Shown here one piece after another: positions 26,229 to 34,527 of a stretch of DNA of 64,000 bases; position 1 is the stretch's first letter, and every line of letters starts with the position of its first letter. Made by a program: the position numbers and the translations under genes. Where the stretch lies: IMG/VR virus record IMGVR_UViG_3300031957_002643, positions 1 through 64,000 of that record; one strand, written 5' to 3'. A model generated the notes under the pieces. It worked only from the letters and a program-made list of their open reading frames with translations, was not told the DNA's origin and made no database searches. Source of the stretch: a virus.

Positions 26229-26588
26229 ATGCTTATTGACATCATATCCGACAGCCGATGGAGACAGGAAGCCCGCAATGAATATATGCAGGTTGTGCGT
26301 GATGTTGCTGCCTTTTTGTATGATCATGGCTGGATCGATGATATGGACAAGATAATCAAAGCGTGTGAAACTCTTCCATTGACACGCTATTGCAATATCA
26401 TAAAAACACCCACTCCATATATTGTATTCTCCTCACAGGATTGGTATTTGCAGGCAAGTTATATTGGTCACTTTGGCTGTCGTCGTTTTACAATTGGTAC
26501 TGGTCCTGCCGCACATGAGGGACTAACGTTAGCGAAAACGGCAGACCATGCCAACGAATTCTTCAAGGATTATTTCGATGCTGTTTGA
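26229..26588 (+). CDS. MxxD-array protein 11, 119 aa
   Basis: MLIDIISDSRWRQEARNEYM start, 5 bases after the previous stop. Closely related to the next gene (shared RW..EA..EY, V..FLY..GWID, and an ANEFFKDYFD end), a recent tandem duplicate. Confidence 0.76.
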   Translation: MLIDIISDSRWRQEARNEYMQVVRDVAAFLYDHGWIDDMDKIIKACETLPLTRYCNIIKTPTPYIVFSSQDWYLQASYIGHFGCRRFTIGTGPAAHEGLTLAKTADHANEFFKDYFDAV

Positions 26589-26943
26589 TGTCATAAGCAA
26601 AACTCGCTGGGAACATGCCGCACATGAAGAGTATTTGAAAATCTATCATGATGTCGTCGAATACCTATATTCAACGGGTTGGATTGATCGGAAAATCAGA
26701 ACAGAAATCGAAGAAGCATGCTTTCGTGATCCATTCCAAATGTGTATAAATCATGGCACTTATATTATTAGTCCCCACATCAACATAAGCGTTCAAAGTT
26801 GGCGACTTGGTGTTGATTATGTCGGAGAGTATGATTGTCGTAAGTTCTCTATGGATATAAAGAATAATCTTGATGAACGTGGATTTGAAATATTAGCAAG
26901 TGAAGCGAACGAGTTCTTCAAGGATTACTTCGATGATTGTTGA
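26578..26943 (+). CDS. MxxD-array protein 12, 121 aa
   Basis: ATG 26578, 11-base overlap. MLFDVISKTRWEHAAHEEYL start; duplicate of array protein 11, both with a DCRKF/GCRRF strand and ANEFFKDYFD end. Confidence 0.76.
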   Translation: MLFDVISKTRWEHAAHEEYLKIYHDVVEYLYSTGWIDRKIRTEIEEACFRDPFQMCINHGTYIISPHINISVQSWRLGVDYVGEYDCRKFSMDIKNNLDERGFEILASEANEFFKDYFDDC

Positions 26944-27289
26944 CAAGCTCGTATTTTGCGCACTTAAAGACATTGCGAAAGCTGAGAACGATGCGTTTCT
27001 GCAAGTAGTAGAAAACGTCATTAACGAACATGTGTCACCACCGATTGATATTTTTGAAAAACTACATGATCGTGAAAAATCGTTTGAAGTGCAATCAGCA
27101 AAAATGGGTTTTATCAAAATGCAAAAGCATGCATCATTTGAGTACGAAAGGGCGAGCAAATCGATTTTCATACAACACCGGGGAGAATGGTGTATTTTCT
27201 TTGAATACCTTTACTTAAAGACGCGAAATGCTCACAAAATACAAGAAGCGGTTATCGCCCTGAACAAACATTTTGCCCACTATGATTAA
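26933..27289 (+). CDS. MxxD-array protein 13, 118 aa
   Basis: ATG 26933, 11-base overlap. MIVDKLVFCALKDIAKAEND start. Middle is Lys/Met-rich and more divergent; ends LNKHFAHYD, encoded by the bases that start the next gene. Confidence 0.73.
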   Translation: MIVDKLVFCALKDIAKAENDAFLQVVENVINEHVSPPIDIFEKLHDREKSFEVQSAKMGFIKMQKHASFEYERASKSIFIQHRGEWCIFFEYLYLKTRNAHKIQEAVIALNKHFAHYD

Positions 27290-27659
27290 TCACGTGATCA
27301 TAAATCACCATCTGGAAGATGTTGGCCGTGAAGAATTCCATAACATTCTTCAGGATATTGATACTATTGTCAATCAGCATGGTTGGGCGGGTTTTGACGT
27401 AATGGGGCAATTTAAACACTGTATTGTGCATTTTACTTGTGATGATTATCAATGTGCTATTCATAGAAGACGTGTAAGCATTAGCATGGTTAAATCGCCC
27501 CGTGCCAACTATAATGGTATCCGTATTATCATTCGGGGAGACTATTCTCATAAAGGCATGTTGCTTGTTTTTGATGATTGGCCACGGAAATACGTTGCGC
27601 GCGTAAAAGAGCGGTTAGCCGAACATTTTGATGGTATTTTTGGAAAGCTCAATGATTAA
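27282..27659 (+). CDS. MxxD-array protein 14, 125 aa
   Basis: ATG 27282, 8-base overlap. MINHVIINHHLEDVGREEFH start, then ILQDIDTIVNQHGWAGFDV and the subgroup turn VFDDWPRKY. Closest to array proteins 15 and 16. Confidence 0.75.
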   Translation: MINHVIINHHLEDVGREEFHNILQDIDTIVNQHGWAGFDVMGQFKHCIVHFTCDDYQCAIHRRRVSISMVKSPRANYNGIRIIIRGDYSHKGMLLVFDDWPRKYVARVKERLAEHFDGIFGKLND

Positions 27660-28014
27660 TTCTTGCATTAGATTAAATCACTTGAGAGAAGCATCACGCG
27701 AAGAATATTTTGCGTTCATGTCATATCTTTCGGACTATATTGCAACATACGGATATGAACCATACAATCTTACAGGACATAAAAGCGGTTTTCGAACCGT
27801 TTCCATGGACATATACAATAATCAGGACCGGGGCTATATCCGGGTTTCATACTATCATAATGGTAGTGGAGTAGTTGTTCGTGTTGTTGGTGATTATTTC
27901 AGACTGGAAATCTCAATACGACCGCTAAATTGGCCACCTGAAGAAATCTTCAAACTGTATGAAGAGTTGCAACGAGATGAGTTTGTGAGATATTTTCAAA
28001 ATCATGATCAATGA
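27652..28014 (+). CDS. MxxD-array protein 15, 120 aa
   Basis: ATG 27652, 8-base overlap. MINSCIRLNHLREASREEYF start; YGYEPYNL, VVGDYFRLEISIRPLNWPPE and FKLYEELQ are shared with the next gene almost position by position. Confidence 0.76.
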   Translation: MINSCIRLNHLREASREEYFAFMSYLSDYIATYGYEPYNLTGHKSGFRTVSMDIYNNQDRGYIRVSYYHNGSGVVVRVVGDYFRLEISIRPLNWPPEEIFKLYEELQRDEFVRYFQNHDQ

Positions 28015-28360
28015 CCATATCATACGACTCCACTTGGGTTGCGAAGGTCGTGAGGAATACAACAAGTTCCTGCGAGACGTGACCAACTTCATATCCGAGC
28101 ATGGATATGAACCATATGATCTATACACTCAAGAACAGGGGAAAGGTTGCTCAATACATAGTTATTCATATAGATTTTTCGAACGCCCATGTATTGACTT
28201 TCACTACTATTCGGACCATAGTGGTATTAACCTTCGTGTGAATGGTGAATACTTCTACAAAACCATAAGTCTGGATTTATCGGACTGGCCCAAAGGCGAA
28301 GCGTTCAAACTGTACAATCTAATGGTTGATCGATTAGAGAATTATTTCCATGATCCGTGA
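28004..28360 (+). CDS. MxxD-array protein 16, 118 aa
   Basis: 11-base overlap. MINDHIIRLHLGCEGREEYN start; HGYEPYDL, VNGEYFYKTISLDLSDWPKG and FKLYNLM mark it as a duplicate of array protein 15. Confidence 0.76.
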   Translation: MINDHIIRLHLGCEGREEYNKFLRDVTNFISEHGYEPYDLYTQEQGKGCSIHSYSYRFFERPCIDFHYYSDHSGINLRVNGEYFYKTISLDLSDWPKGEAFKLYNLMVDRLENYFHDP

Positions 28361-28700
28361 CAGTATTGCATATGAACGTGGTCAGGAGATCGCATACGCT
28401 GAAGCGGATTATATTGCTAAGCGAATATGGAGCATTGTTGAAAAACATATTGGGCAAGATGCTTATTGCCTTGATTTGATGTCTCATATGACAGATGATA
28501 TGATCTACAACCGGTCGCCAATTAGACAGCTTTCATTTGCGAAACTATCAGGCTATCCCGACCAGATTGCTTGTGGGATTCGTGGCTTCCATATCAGTAC
28601 GGATTTCTTTCTTTGTTTGGAAGTCCATAATGATGTGACTAGAGATGTTTTGCATGATCTTCAAGTATTTGCTGCTGAAGATGACTTTGAGACTGTATGA
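28350..28700 (+). CDS. MxxD-array protein 17, 116 aa
   Basis: 11-base overlap. MIRDSIAYERGQEIAYAEAD start. Begins a third subgroup with E-[AS]-x-[FY]-[IL] in helix 1 and an acidic aromatic end (FAAEDDFETV). Confidence 0.74.
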   Translation: MIRDSIAYERGQEIAYAEADYIAKRIWSIVEKHIGQDAYCLDLMSHMTDDMIYNRSPIRQLSFAKLSGYPDQIACGIRGFHISTDFFLCLEVHNDVTRDVLHDLQVFAAEDDFETV

Positions 28701-29077
28701 TGCTGAGTGATCACCTCATAGATGATAATGTCGAGGTCTTGAACCGCGAAGAGGCAAGCTTCATCGTGGGTTCACTGGCAAAAATCTTCAAGAAGTATTT
28801 TGATCCAGTATCAGTGGATGATTTTTGCGAAGACCTGTATACCAAGTTGACCAAGAGATTCAGATGGATTGATGATCCCTCTGGCCAAGAAATGAGAATA
28901 TCGTATAATATTCCCATAAGTGATGCCTATGAGAGATTTCCAATCTATGTATGTGGACAGACTATAGCATATGAGTTCTATGTTTATACAACTGGAAAAC
29001 CTTCGACAGAGGTATGCATGATGGTCTATGAGTTAGAGCGGTTTGCAGAAGAAGATTTTGGAAAATACTATCAATGA
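28700..29077 (+). CDS. MxxD-array protein 18, 125 aa
   Basis: Start at ATG 28700 (TGATG) gives the family opening MLSDHLIDDNVEVLNREEAS; ATG 28697 would add one Met. Ends RFAEEDFGKYYQ. Confidence 0.75.
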   Translation: MLSDHLIDDNVEVLNREEASFIVGSLAKIFKKYFDPVSVDDFCEDLYTKLTKRFRWIDDPSGQEMRISYNIPISDAYERFPIYVCGQTIAYEFYVYTTGKPSTEVCMMVYELERFAEEDFGKYYQ

Positions 29078-29457
29078 TTTCTGACAGCATAAAACTCGAT
29101 TACCTTAGATACTTGAATCAATTGGAAGCCGGTTTTCTTGTAGATTCTCTATCCGATATTTTTCATGGTGTTTTTGGTAATGACAGTGTAACTCGATTTT
29201 GTCTGTCGTGTTATGATGACTTTACAGAAAAGCCCGTTCTCTCTGCTGATGGGTTCCACATAGTACATGAGATTGTAGAGATGGAACAGAAGGGTGGATA
29301 TGGGTATTCGGCAGAATTGCATGTCAAATTTTTCTGTCTCACTTTCATTGATCAGTTTTCTATTGATGTCACACATGTCAAAAGTGATGTACTGAGAGAG
29401 ATGAAACTGAAGCTGAACCGCCTCTTTAATGAAGAATATTTGGAATTCATGGGATGA
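29074..29457 (+). CDS. MxxD-array protein 19, 127 aa
   Basis: ATGA overlap. MISDSIKLDYLRYLNQLEAG start; contains FLVDSLSDIFHGVFG, parallel to array protein 18 (FIVGSLAKIFKKYFD). Ends NEEYLEFMG. Confidence 0.75.
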   Translation: MISDSIKLDYLRYLNQLEAGFLVDSLSDIFHGVFGNDSVTRFCLSCYDDFTEKPVLSADGFHIVHEIVEMEQKGGYGYSAELHVKFFCLTFIDQFSIDVTHVKSDVLREMKLKLNRLFNEEYLEFMG

Positions 29458-29810
29458 TACAAGACACTATCAATGAACTCCACCTTGAACGTATGAACAA
29501 GGTAGAAGCGGATTATATCATAAGCCTGTTGAAGCCTATTTTATGCGAATTCTACGACCGCAGGAAAGCGATTACGCTTTGTGATTATGTTCATGGCAAA
29601 TGCATACAGTATCGTTCACTGGCACGATCAAGCTTCAATCATCGTATTGATATAGTTGAATGCAGTGGCGATGTCCTACTTGTTTACTTTCATTGCGTGA
29701 CGTTTTATAGTAGAATGAAACTCAGCACAACAATGAAGCATAGAGAGAGAAGTAGACTAATTTGTTATTTGCATGATCTCAATGCACAATACTTGGAGTT
29801 CATCGGATGA
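29454..29810 (+). CDS. MxxD-array protein 20, 118 aa
   Basis: ATGA overlap. MIQDTINELHLERMNKVEAD start; ends LNAQYLEFIG, nearly the end of array protein 19, so the two are probable duplicates. Confidence 0.75.
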   Translation: MIQDTINELHLERMNKVEADYIISLLKPILCEFYDRRKAITLCDYVHGKCIQYRSLARSSFNHRIDIVECSGDVLLVYFHCVTFYSRMKLSTTMKHRERSRLICYLHDLNAQYLEFIG

Positions 29811-30166
29811 TTATTCATAGGATCAATAGTGATTATCTCGATCACATCAATAAAAACGAATCCGAGTTCCTTTCAGGGCAGTTCGAGGCTATTCTGTCTC
29901 ATCATGTATCAATAGACAATATAGAGAAATCTCTTTCCGGTTTTAAGCGGGTGGTGCACAAGTACAGAAACTTTATGAATGTTGAGCCGTCTATGAACTG
30001 TTATGTGGATTACGATTACTTCAACATTACAATTTCTATCGTTGGTGAAACATTCAATTGTGCATTCAAGGTGTTTGTGGATGCCAATTTGGATAGCACT
30101 CTAGCATTATTGCGAAATCTTAATGATTTTGAAAATGAGACATTCAAAGAGTACTACAATGCTTAG
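29807..30166 (+). CDS. MxxD-array protein 21, 119 aa
   Basis: ATGA overlap. MIIHRINSDYLDHINKNESE start; ISIVGETFNCAFKVFVD in the middle and FENETFKEYYNA at the end, both matched in the next gene. Confidence 0.75.
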   Translation: MIIHRINSDYLDHINKNESEFLSGQFEAILSHHVSIDNIEKSLSGFKRVVHKYRNFMNVEPSMNCYVDYDYFNITISIVGETFNCAFKVFVDANLDSTLALLRNLNDFENETFKEYYNA

Positions 30167-30515
30167 AGATATGATTAAAGACAACCACATCCGATCAATT
30201 AATGATGATGAAGTCAAATTCTTTACCAATCATTTTCGATCTATTTTGGTCAATCACTTGAGCAATAACGAGAGTTCATTTTTGCTTTTTAAGTTGAAAA
30301 TAATTTTATGCACAATTTCCCATTTCGGAGAAATTGAACCACTAATGTCATGCACACGTGGTGAGGACAAGCCTAATTCGATACGGATAATAGTGACGGG
30401 TGAAACGTTTAATAGCGGCATTCATCTAGACATTACTGATGTATGTGATAAGAATAAGCTGATGGAAGAACTGGTTGAATTTTCTAAAGGCAAATTCAAA
30501 GAGTATTACTCATGA
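30159..30515 (+). CDS. MxxD-array protein 22, 118 aa
   Basis: ATG 30159, 8-base overlap. MLRDMIKDNHIRSINDDEVK start; IIVTGETFNSGIHLDIT and FSKGKFKEYYS parallel array protein 21. Confidence 0.75.
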   Translation: MLRDMIKDNHIRSINDDEVKFFTNHFRSILVNHLSNNESSFLLFKLKIILCTISHFGEIEPLMSCTRGEDKPNSIRIIVTGETFNSGIHLDITDVCDKNKLMEELVEFSKGKFKEYYS

Positions 30516-30874
30516 TCACTAATTTGCTATACTATGATGCTCTTAGTAACGTATATCACGATGAAAGAGCTTTCGTTCTTTGGAATATTGCGGAAATCAT
30601 AACCAAACACAAAGGTAAACTTGCCGCACAGATGTTCATTAACACTTATTTGTATGGTCGATATGCTACTAGACAACTTATGACACACGACGAAATCAGT
30701 TTGTGTTTTGTATGGCCAAATATTCACAAAGATTACATTATTGCAATCATTCATTGTGAGGTTTATCGTACTCGTATTGAAATCGGTACCGAATATATGT
30801 CTAATCCTGACGACTTTATTGTAGACCTTTGGGAATTCCAACGCAATGAATTCAACAAGAGATATAATAAATGA
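30512..30874 (+). CDS. MxxD-array protein 23, 120 aa
   Basis: ATGA overlap. MITNLLYYDALSNVYHDERA start; ends LWEFQRNEFNKRYNK. Less conserved in the middle than its neighbours. Confidence 0.74.
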   Translation: MITNLLYYDALSNVYHDERAFVLWNIAEIITKHKGKLAAQMFINTYLYGRYATRQLMTHDEISLCFVWPNIHKDYIIAIIHCEVYRTRIEIGTEYMSNPDDFIVDLWEFQRNEFNKRYNK

Positions 30875-31242
30875 TCATCCAAAAAATCATACTTAATCAT
30901 GTAGAAGATGTCGGGAAGAAGGAGATGAGATTTATCGCTGATTGGTTTGGTCACATGATTGAAGAACATACGCAGAAATCAGTAAAAACGAGTGATAGTA
31001 TTTTCAAAGAAATCGAAAGATATAACCGTAGTTGGTACGATCTTAAGAGAACTCCAAAAATAAAGATCGAAGAAAGTCTTTTGAATACGTATGCTATTAT
31101 GATTAGTATTCATAGTCCATACTTTGTCTCAAGTTTTTACATAACTTTGGATATGTTTGGTGATTGTGATTACGATGCGTTCATGGATGAGGTGAACCGG
31201 TTCGCTGCAATCGACTATAAGGATTATCATGATGCTTTGTGA
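30871..31242 (+). CDS. MxxD-array protein 24, 123 aa
   Basis: ATGA overlap. MIIQKIILNHVEDVGKKEMR start, close to that of array protein 14 (NHHLEDVGREEF). Ends FAAIDYKDYHDAL. Confidence 0.75.
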   Translation: MIIQKIILNHVEDVGKKEMRFIADWFGHMIEEHTQKSVKTSDSIFKEIERYNRSWYDLKRTPKIKIEESLLNTYAIMISIHSPYFVSSFYITLDMFGDCDYDAFMDEVNRFAAIDYKDYHDAL

Positions 31243-31597
31243 TTTGGTGAGACGAGAACACATCGTATCTTTGGCATATGATGAAGCAGCACATATGGCC
31301 AGAAAGTTGGTGCTCATAGACAACAAGTATAAGACACGTAAAGATTTGACGTTTGATGATGTCATGGAATCCATGGAGGGGTGGGATAGTTTGTGTTTCG
31401 ATTCCTACGTCATACCAGAAATAACTATTATTAAAGTAGGCGGAACAAGTATTAATGTCAGATACAGAGGCAATCTGATTCGAGGAGATATATTCGTCAA
31501 CTCCTGTCTTCTTGGGTATTCCAAGTATAAGGAATTGATGTGGGAGCTTATTGCGTTTTCAGGTGATGCATTCACGGATTATCACAATGCTTCGTAA
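31232..31597 (+). CDS. MxxD-array protein 25, 121 aa
   Basis: ATG 31232 preferred over ATG 31229; 11-base overlap. MLCDLVRREHIVSLAYDEAA start. Ends FTDYHNAS, read from bases that also contain the next start. Confidence 0.75.
   Translation: MLCDLVRREHIVSLAYDEAAHMARKLVLIDNKYKTRKDLTFDDVMESMEGWDSLCFDSYVIPEITIIKVGGTSINVRYRGNLIRGDIFVNSCLLGYSKYKELMWELIAFSGDAFTDYHNAS
31578..31597 (+). repeat. 20-base direct repeat at a gene junction, copy 1
   Basis: The 20 bases are identical to 31936-31955. They encode the end (YHNAS plus stop) of one array gene and, shifted, the start (MLR) of the next. The repeat spans exactly one gene unit (~358 bases), the footprint expected from unequal crossing-over. Confidence 0.8.
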
Positions 31598-31955
31598 CGT
31601 CATCGCAAATCAGTATATTCGCACTATGGTAATGGACGAAGTACGTTTTGTGTCAGAACATATATGTGAATTAGTGAACAAAGTGTTATCTAATCACAAA
31701 TATAATTTGGATGTGAATTTCACAGTAGACACCTTTTTAGATCAAGGCCATATTGGTATATTTGGTCTGAACCCTAATTTGACTATATCGCAGTCTGCAC
31801 GACAACAACTATACATCAAATTGAGCGGTCCCGTTTTTATTTCTGAGGTCAAATGGAACCTTGGTGTTCTCACCGAGAATGAGTTCAATAAGACTATCAG
31901 AAAGCTCAATATATTTGCCGCGAATGAATTCAGATATTATCACAATGCTTCGTAA
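31587..31955 (+). CDS. MxxD-array protein 26, 122 aa
   Basis: ATG 31587, 11-base overlap. MLRNVIANQYIRTMVMDEVR start; FGLNPNLTISQSARQQLYIK in the middle aligns with FGLRDIQPRLSIIHRKTDKF of array protein 27. Ends FRYYHNAS. Confidence 0.76.
   Translation: MLRNVIANQYIRTMVMDEVRFVSEHICELVNKVLSNHKYNLDVNFTVDTFLDQGHIGIFGLNPNLTISQSARQQLYIKLSGPVFISEVKWNLGVLTENEFNKTIRKLNIFAANEFRYYHNAS
31936..31955 (+). repeat. 20-base direct repeat at a gene junction, copy 2
   Basis: Second copy of the 31578-31597 sequence, at the junction of array proteins 26 and 27. Confidence 0.8.
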
Positions 31956-32316
31956 TGTCATCATACATGAATACGCCAAGCATATGGCACAGAGAGAATT
32001 AATATTCGTATTCACAATCATTGCCCAAATCATGGACAAGTATTTTTATGACCCTATGGACAGGGTAGACGTGGAATTCGCTGTAACGAAAATGATGGAC
32101 AAGGGCAGTTTCGGCCTTCGTGACATCCAACCACGGTTGAGTATTATACATCGCAAGACTGACAAATTCATTATCGGAATAGATAGTCCATTCATACAGT
32201 CGCACACTAATTTTTGGTGCCCTAGTCTAACCATAGAAGAAGCGAACAGTATGAATGAAGAATTGCAAACCTTCGCTGATAATGAGTTCCTAGATTACCA
32301 CGGACTTGTATCTTGA
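31945..32316 (+). CDS. MxxD-array protein 27, 123 aa
   Basis: ATG 31945, 11-base overlap. MLRNVIIHEYAKHMAQRELI start. Ends NEFLDYHGLVS; with no overlapping gene downstream, the last residues depart from the usual NAS/DD end. Closes the array before a 28-base gap. Confidence 0.76.
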   Translation: MLRNVIIHEYAKHMAQRELIFVFTIIAQIMDKYFYDPMDRVDVEFAVTKMMDKGSFGLRDIQPRLSIIHRKTDKFIIGIDSPFIQSHTNFWCPSLTIEEANSMNEELQTFADNEFLDYHGLVS

Positions 32317-32331
32317 GATATGCCTTCCGGT

Positions 32332-32339
32332 CATAAATA
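32332..32339 (+). promoter_or_regulatory. Late-promoter-like box CATAAATA, 5 bases before an ATG
   Basis: CATAAATA differs from the T4 late box by one base and sits at the head of the putative head-targeted block. By T4 spacing transcription would begin at about the ATG at 32345, implying a leaderless message. Confidence 0.4.
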
Positions 32340-32344
32340 TCGGG

Positions 32345-33067
32345 ATGGTCCACTCTCTACGCAAATACTTGATTGAAAACGAACACCAACAAGGAACATA
32401 CGAATCCTATGTGGCGTATTTCGAGAACTTGGACTACACCAAGAAATCCACCATTGAAAAACTAAAACTTCCATTCCCACCTGCCAACCAAAGAGAAACT
32501 ATGTTTAACAAAGATGGGTATGAAATGGATGGAGGGTATGAAATTTTTGATAATAGTATCATCAGGAAGCCATACATCACCATGAAGATTATTCCAAAGG
32601 ACAAAATCCGATATGGCATAATGCTTGAATTCAATATCAAAACTCACAAATTGGACCAGTGTATTCTTCTTAATCCAAAACGTTCATATGCAACACAAAC
32701 AAATATTAAAGATTGCGCGGTTCAATACCATGCTGGCAATTTTTACTTCAACAGTAATGGTCAACTGGTTCCTAATATTGGATATCACATTTTACAAACA
32801 CTGGTCAGGGACTACCAGCGAAAAACATTTTATAGTGTGCTGAAGAACCGAGAAGACCATATCAACAATAATATTCTTCCTATGATTCAAGGTTTGATCG
32901 ACAATGAGTATTTGTCATTGAAACAGGCCAAGTATTATATGAATGAGATTGCCGAAGAATCTGCAACATATTGGAAACACCAAGACCCATCTCATGGTGA
33001 AACGTTTGAAGAAGCGATTGAAGACTTCCGTAGATTGATGAGGGAGGCTACTCGTGCGCTTACGTAG
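32345..33067 (+). CDS. Candidate head-packaged protein A1, 240 aa
   Basis: ATG 32345 preferred (in-frame ATG 32306 lies in the previous gene). N-terminus MVHSLRKYLIE/NEH fits the T4 capsid-targeting propeptide pattern, with cleavage after [LIVF]-x-E. The body has YESYVAYFENLD, then KLPFPPANQRETMF, shared with the next two genes. A helical end carries NEYLSLKQAKYYMNEI, the family hairpin [GN]-[YF]-[IL]-S-x3-A. The role after injection is unknown. Confidence 0.72.
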   Translation: MVHSLRKYLIENEHQQGTYESYVAYFENLDYTKKSTIEKLKLPFPPANQRETMFNKDGYEMDGGYEIFDNSIIRKPYITMKIIPKDKIRYGIMLEFNIKTHKLDQCILLNPKRSYATQTNIKDCAVQYHAGNFYFNSNGQLVPNIGYHILQTLVRDYQRKTFYSVLKNREDHINNNILPMIQGLIDNEYLSLKQAKYYMNEIAEESATYWKHQDPSHGETFEEAIEDFRRLMREATRALT

Positions 33068-33743
33068 CATTGTGGAGGGTGAGGCACCCGAAGGCACTCT
33101 TGAAGCCTACACGGCGTATTTTAACGGGTTGGACCTCCGTAAGAAATCCGTGTTGGATAATATCAGATTACCGTTCCCACCAGCTAATGAAAGTGAAGCC
33201 ACTTATCGGCTTCACGGTCGATTGGGACCATTTTATGAAGTTGATGATTCAACTTATCGATTGCGGCTTAATCTCGAATACCAAGACATGGATCGCATCT
33301 ATATGGAGTTTTATGAGGACAGTGATCATCCTTATATTTTCAAATTCAAAGAAAAGGTGGATGGTACTGCGAAAGAAGTTCGTTGGTTCGAGAATGGTGA
33401 ACGCCAATATCGTTTCAAATCAACGAGACATATGGAGCACAGCGTTATCAACCACTTAGAACATATGCTTGATTATTGGATTGAGATTAGTCCCAATAAT
33501 GGAGGCATTGAATATGTGATGAAGGGGCAAGCATTTTTGGTGAAGTATGCATCGGAACTCATGTCTCTCAAGGAAAATGAATTTATAGATAGTCGTACTG
33601 CTAGTAGATGCATTGAAGCTGCTATCGATAAAGTAGAAGACGCATTGAATAGATTAGTGAATGATGATGTACTTGAGAAGAATGCTCGTCATGTGAAGGA
33701 ACTCAAAGCAACGTATGAGAAGGTGCGTCATGCGGTTGCGTAA
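33054..33743 (+). CDS. Candidate head-packaged protein A2, 229 aa
   Basis: GTG start, 14-base overlap. N-terminus MRLRSIVE/GEA. YTAYFNGLDLRKKSVLDNIR and LPFPPANESE align closely with A1 and A3. C-terminal hairpin NEFIDSRTASRCIEAAIDK. Tandem paralogue. Confidence 0.75.
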   Translation: MRLRSIVEGEAPEGTLEAYTAYFNGLDLRKKSVLDNIRLPFPPANESEATYRLHGRLGPFYEVDDSTYRLRLNLEYQDMDRIYMEFYEDSDHPYIFKFKEKVDGTAKEVRWFENGERQYRFKSTRHMEHSVINHLEHMLDYWIEISPNNGGIEYVMKGQAFLVKYASELMSLKENEFIDSRTASRCIEAAIDKVEDALNRLVNDDVLEKNARHVKELKATYEKVRHAVA

Positions 33744-34527
33744 TATTGTAGAAGCTGAGCAGAAGCGTGGTTCCTTTGAAGACTTTTATGAGTACTTCAC
33801 CAGTATGGATTTGACACATAAATCTGTGCTGGAAAGTCTTCGTCTTCCCTTTTCTACCGCCAACGATAGTGAGATCATCTATAAACAAGATGGCACACGA
33901 ACCGATAGTTACTTCCACTATGGAAATATTATACGTTTTGTATACAGGAAACTCACATCTCCTCATTATGATCAAATTTTAATGGAGTTCGAATTAGACG
34001 GCAGTCTTAGAAAAATCGATTTCAGAAAACATGATTCTCATGGTTATACGTCATATCGGGCAGGTGATATAATGGCTGTGATGTTCGATACACGTGACGG
34101 GCGGCCTATGGTTACTATAAAAAATACAACAGGTAATTCCTCAGATGATTACTTTATGAATGAAATTCGTACTAAGGGCATTGATGATTTTGTTAGCTAC
34201 GTTTATCCCAGCTTCAGAGAAACCGAAAACAATTATGCAGACACACCAGTATGGTTAGAAAGATCACAGGAATTCTTGAGCCGATTACTGGATGCCGGGT
34301 ATATCACAAAAGAAGATGCAATTAATGCGATTGATCAGATTCGTGCGAAGGTTGATCAAATAGAAGACCTATTCATTAATAAAATAGGTCTTGATGATTT
34401 TGGTATCTATTCAACTAATAGTGGAAAGTATCAAAAGGAAATTGAAGACGATCCGGTAGCTCATTTTAACAGGCTCAAAGCTGAAATCGACGCCAAGTTC
34501 AAGGAGGTGTATGATGCGTTTGTCTAA
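33730..34527 (+). CDS. Candidate head-packaged protein A3, 265 aa
   Basis: ATG 33730 preferred over 33715 because it gives MRLRNIVE/AEQ, the family propeptide. FYEYFTSMDLTHKSVLESLR and LPFSTANDSE continue the A-type domain. C-terminal hairpin DAGYITKEDAINAIDQIRAK. 14-base overlap with A2. Confidence 0.75.
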   Translation: MRLRNIVEAEQKRGSFEDFYEYFTSMDLTHKSVLESLRLPFSTANDSEIIYKQDGTRTDSYFHYGNIIRFVYRKLTSPHYDQILMEFELDGSLRKIDFRKHDSHGYTSYRAGDIMAVMFDTRDGRPMVTIKNTTGNSSDDYFMNEIRTKGIDDFVSYVYPSFRETENNYADTPVWLERSQEFLSRLLDAGYITKEDAINAIDQIRAKVDQIEDLFINKIGLDDFGIYSTNSGKYQKEIEDDPVAHFNRLKAEIDAKFKEVYDAFV

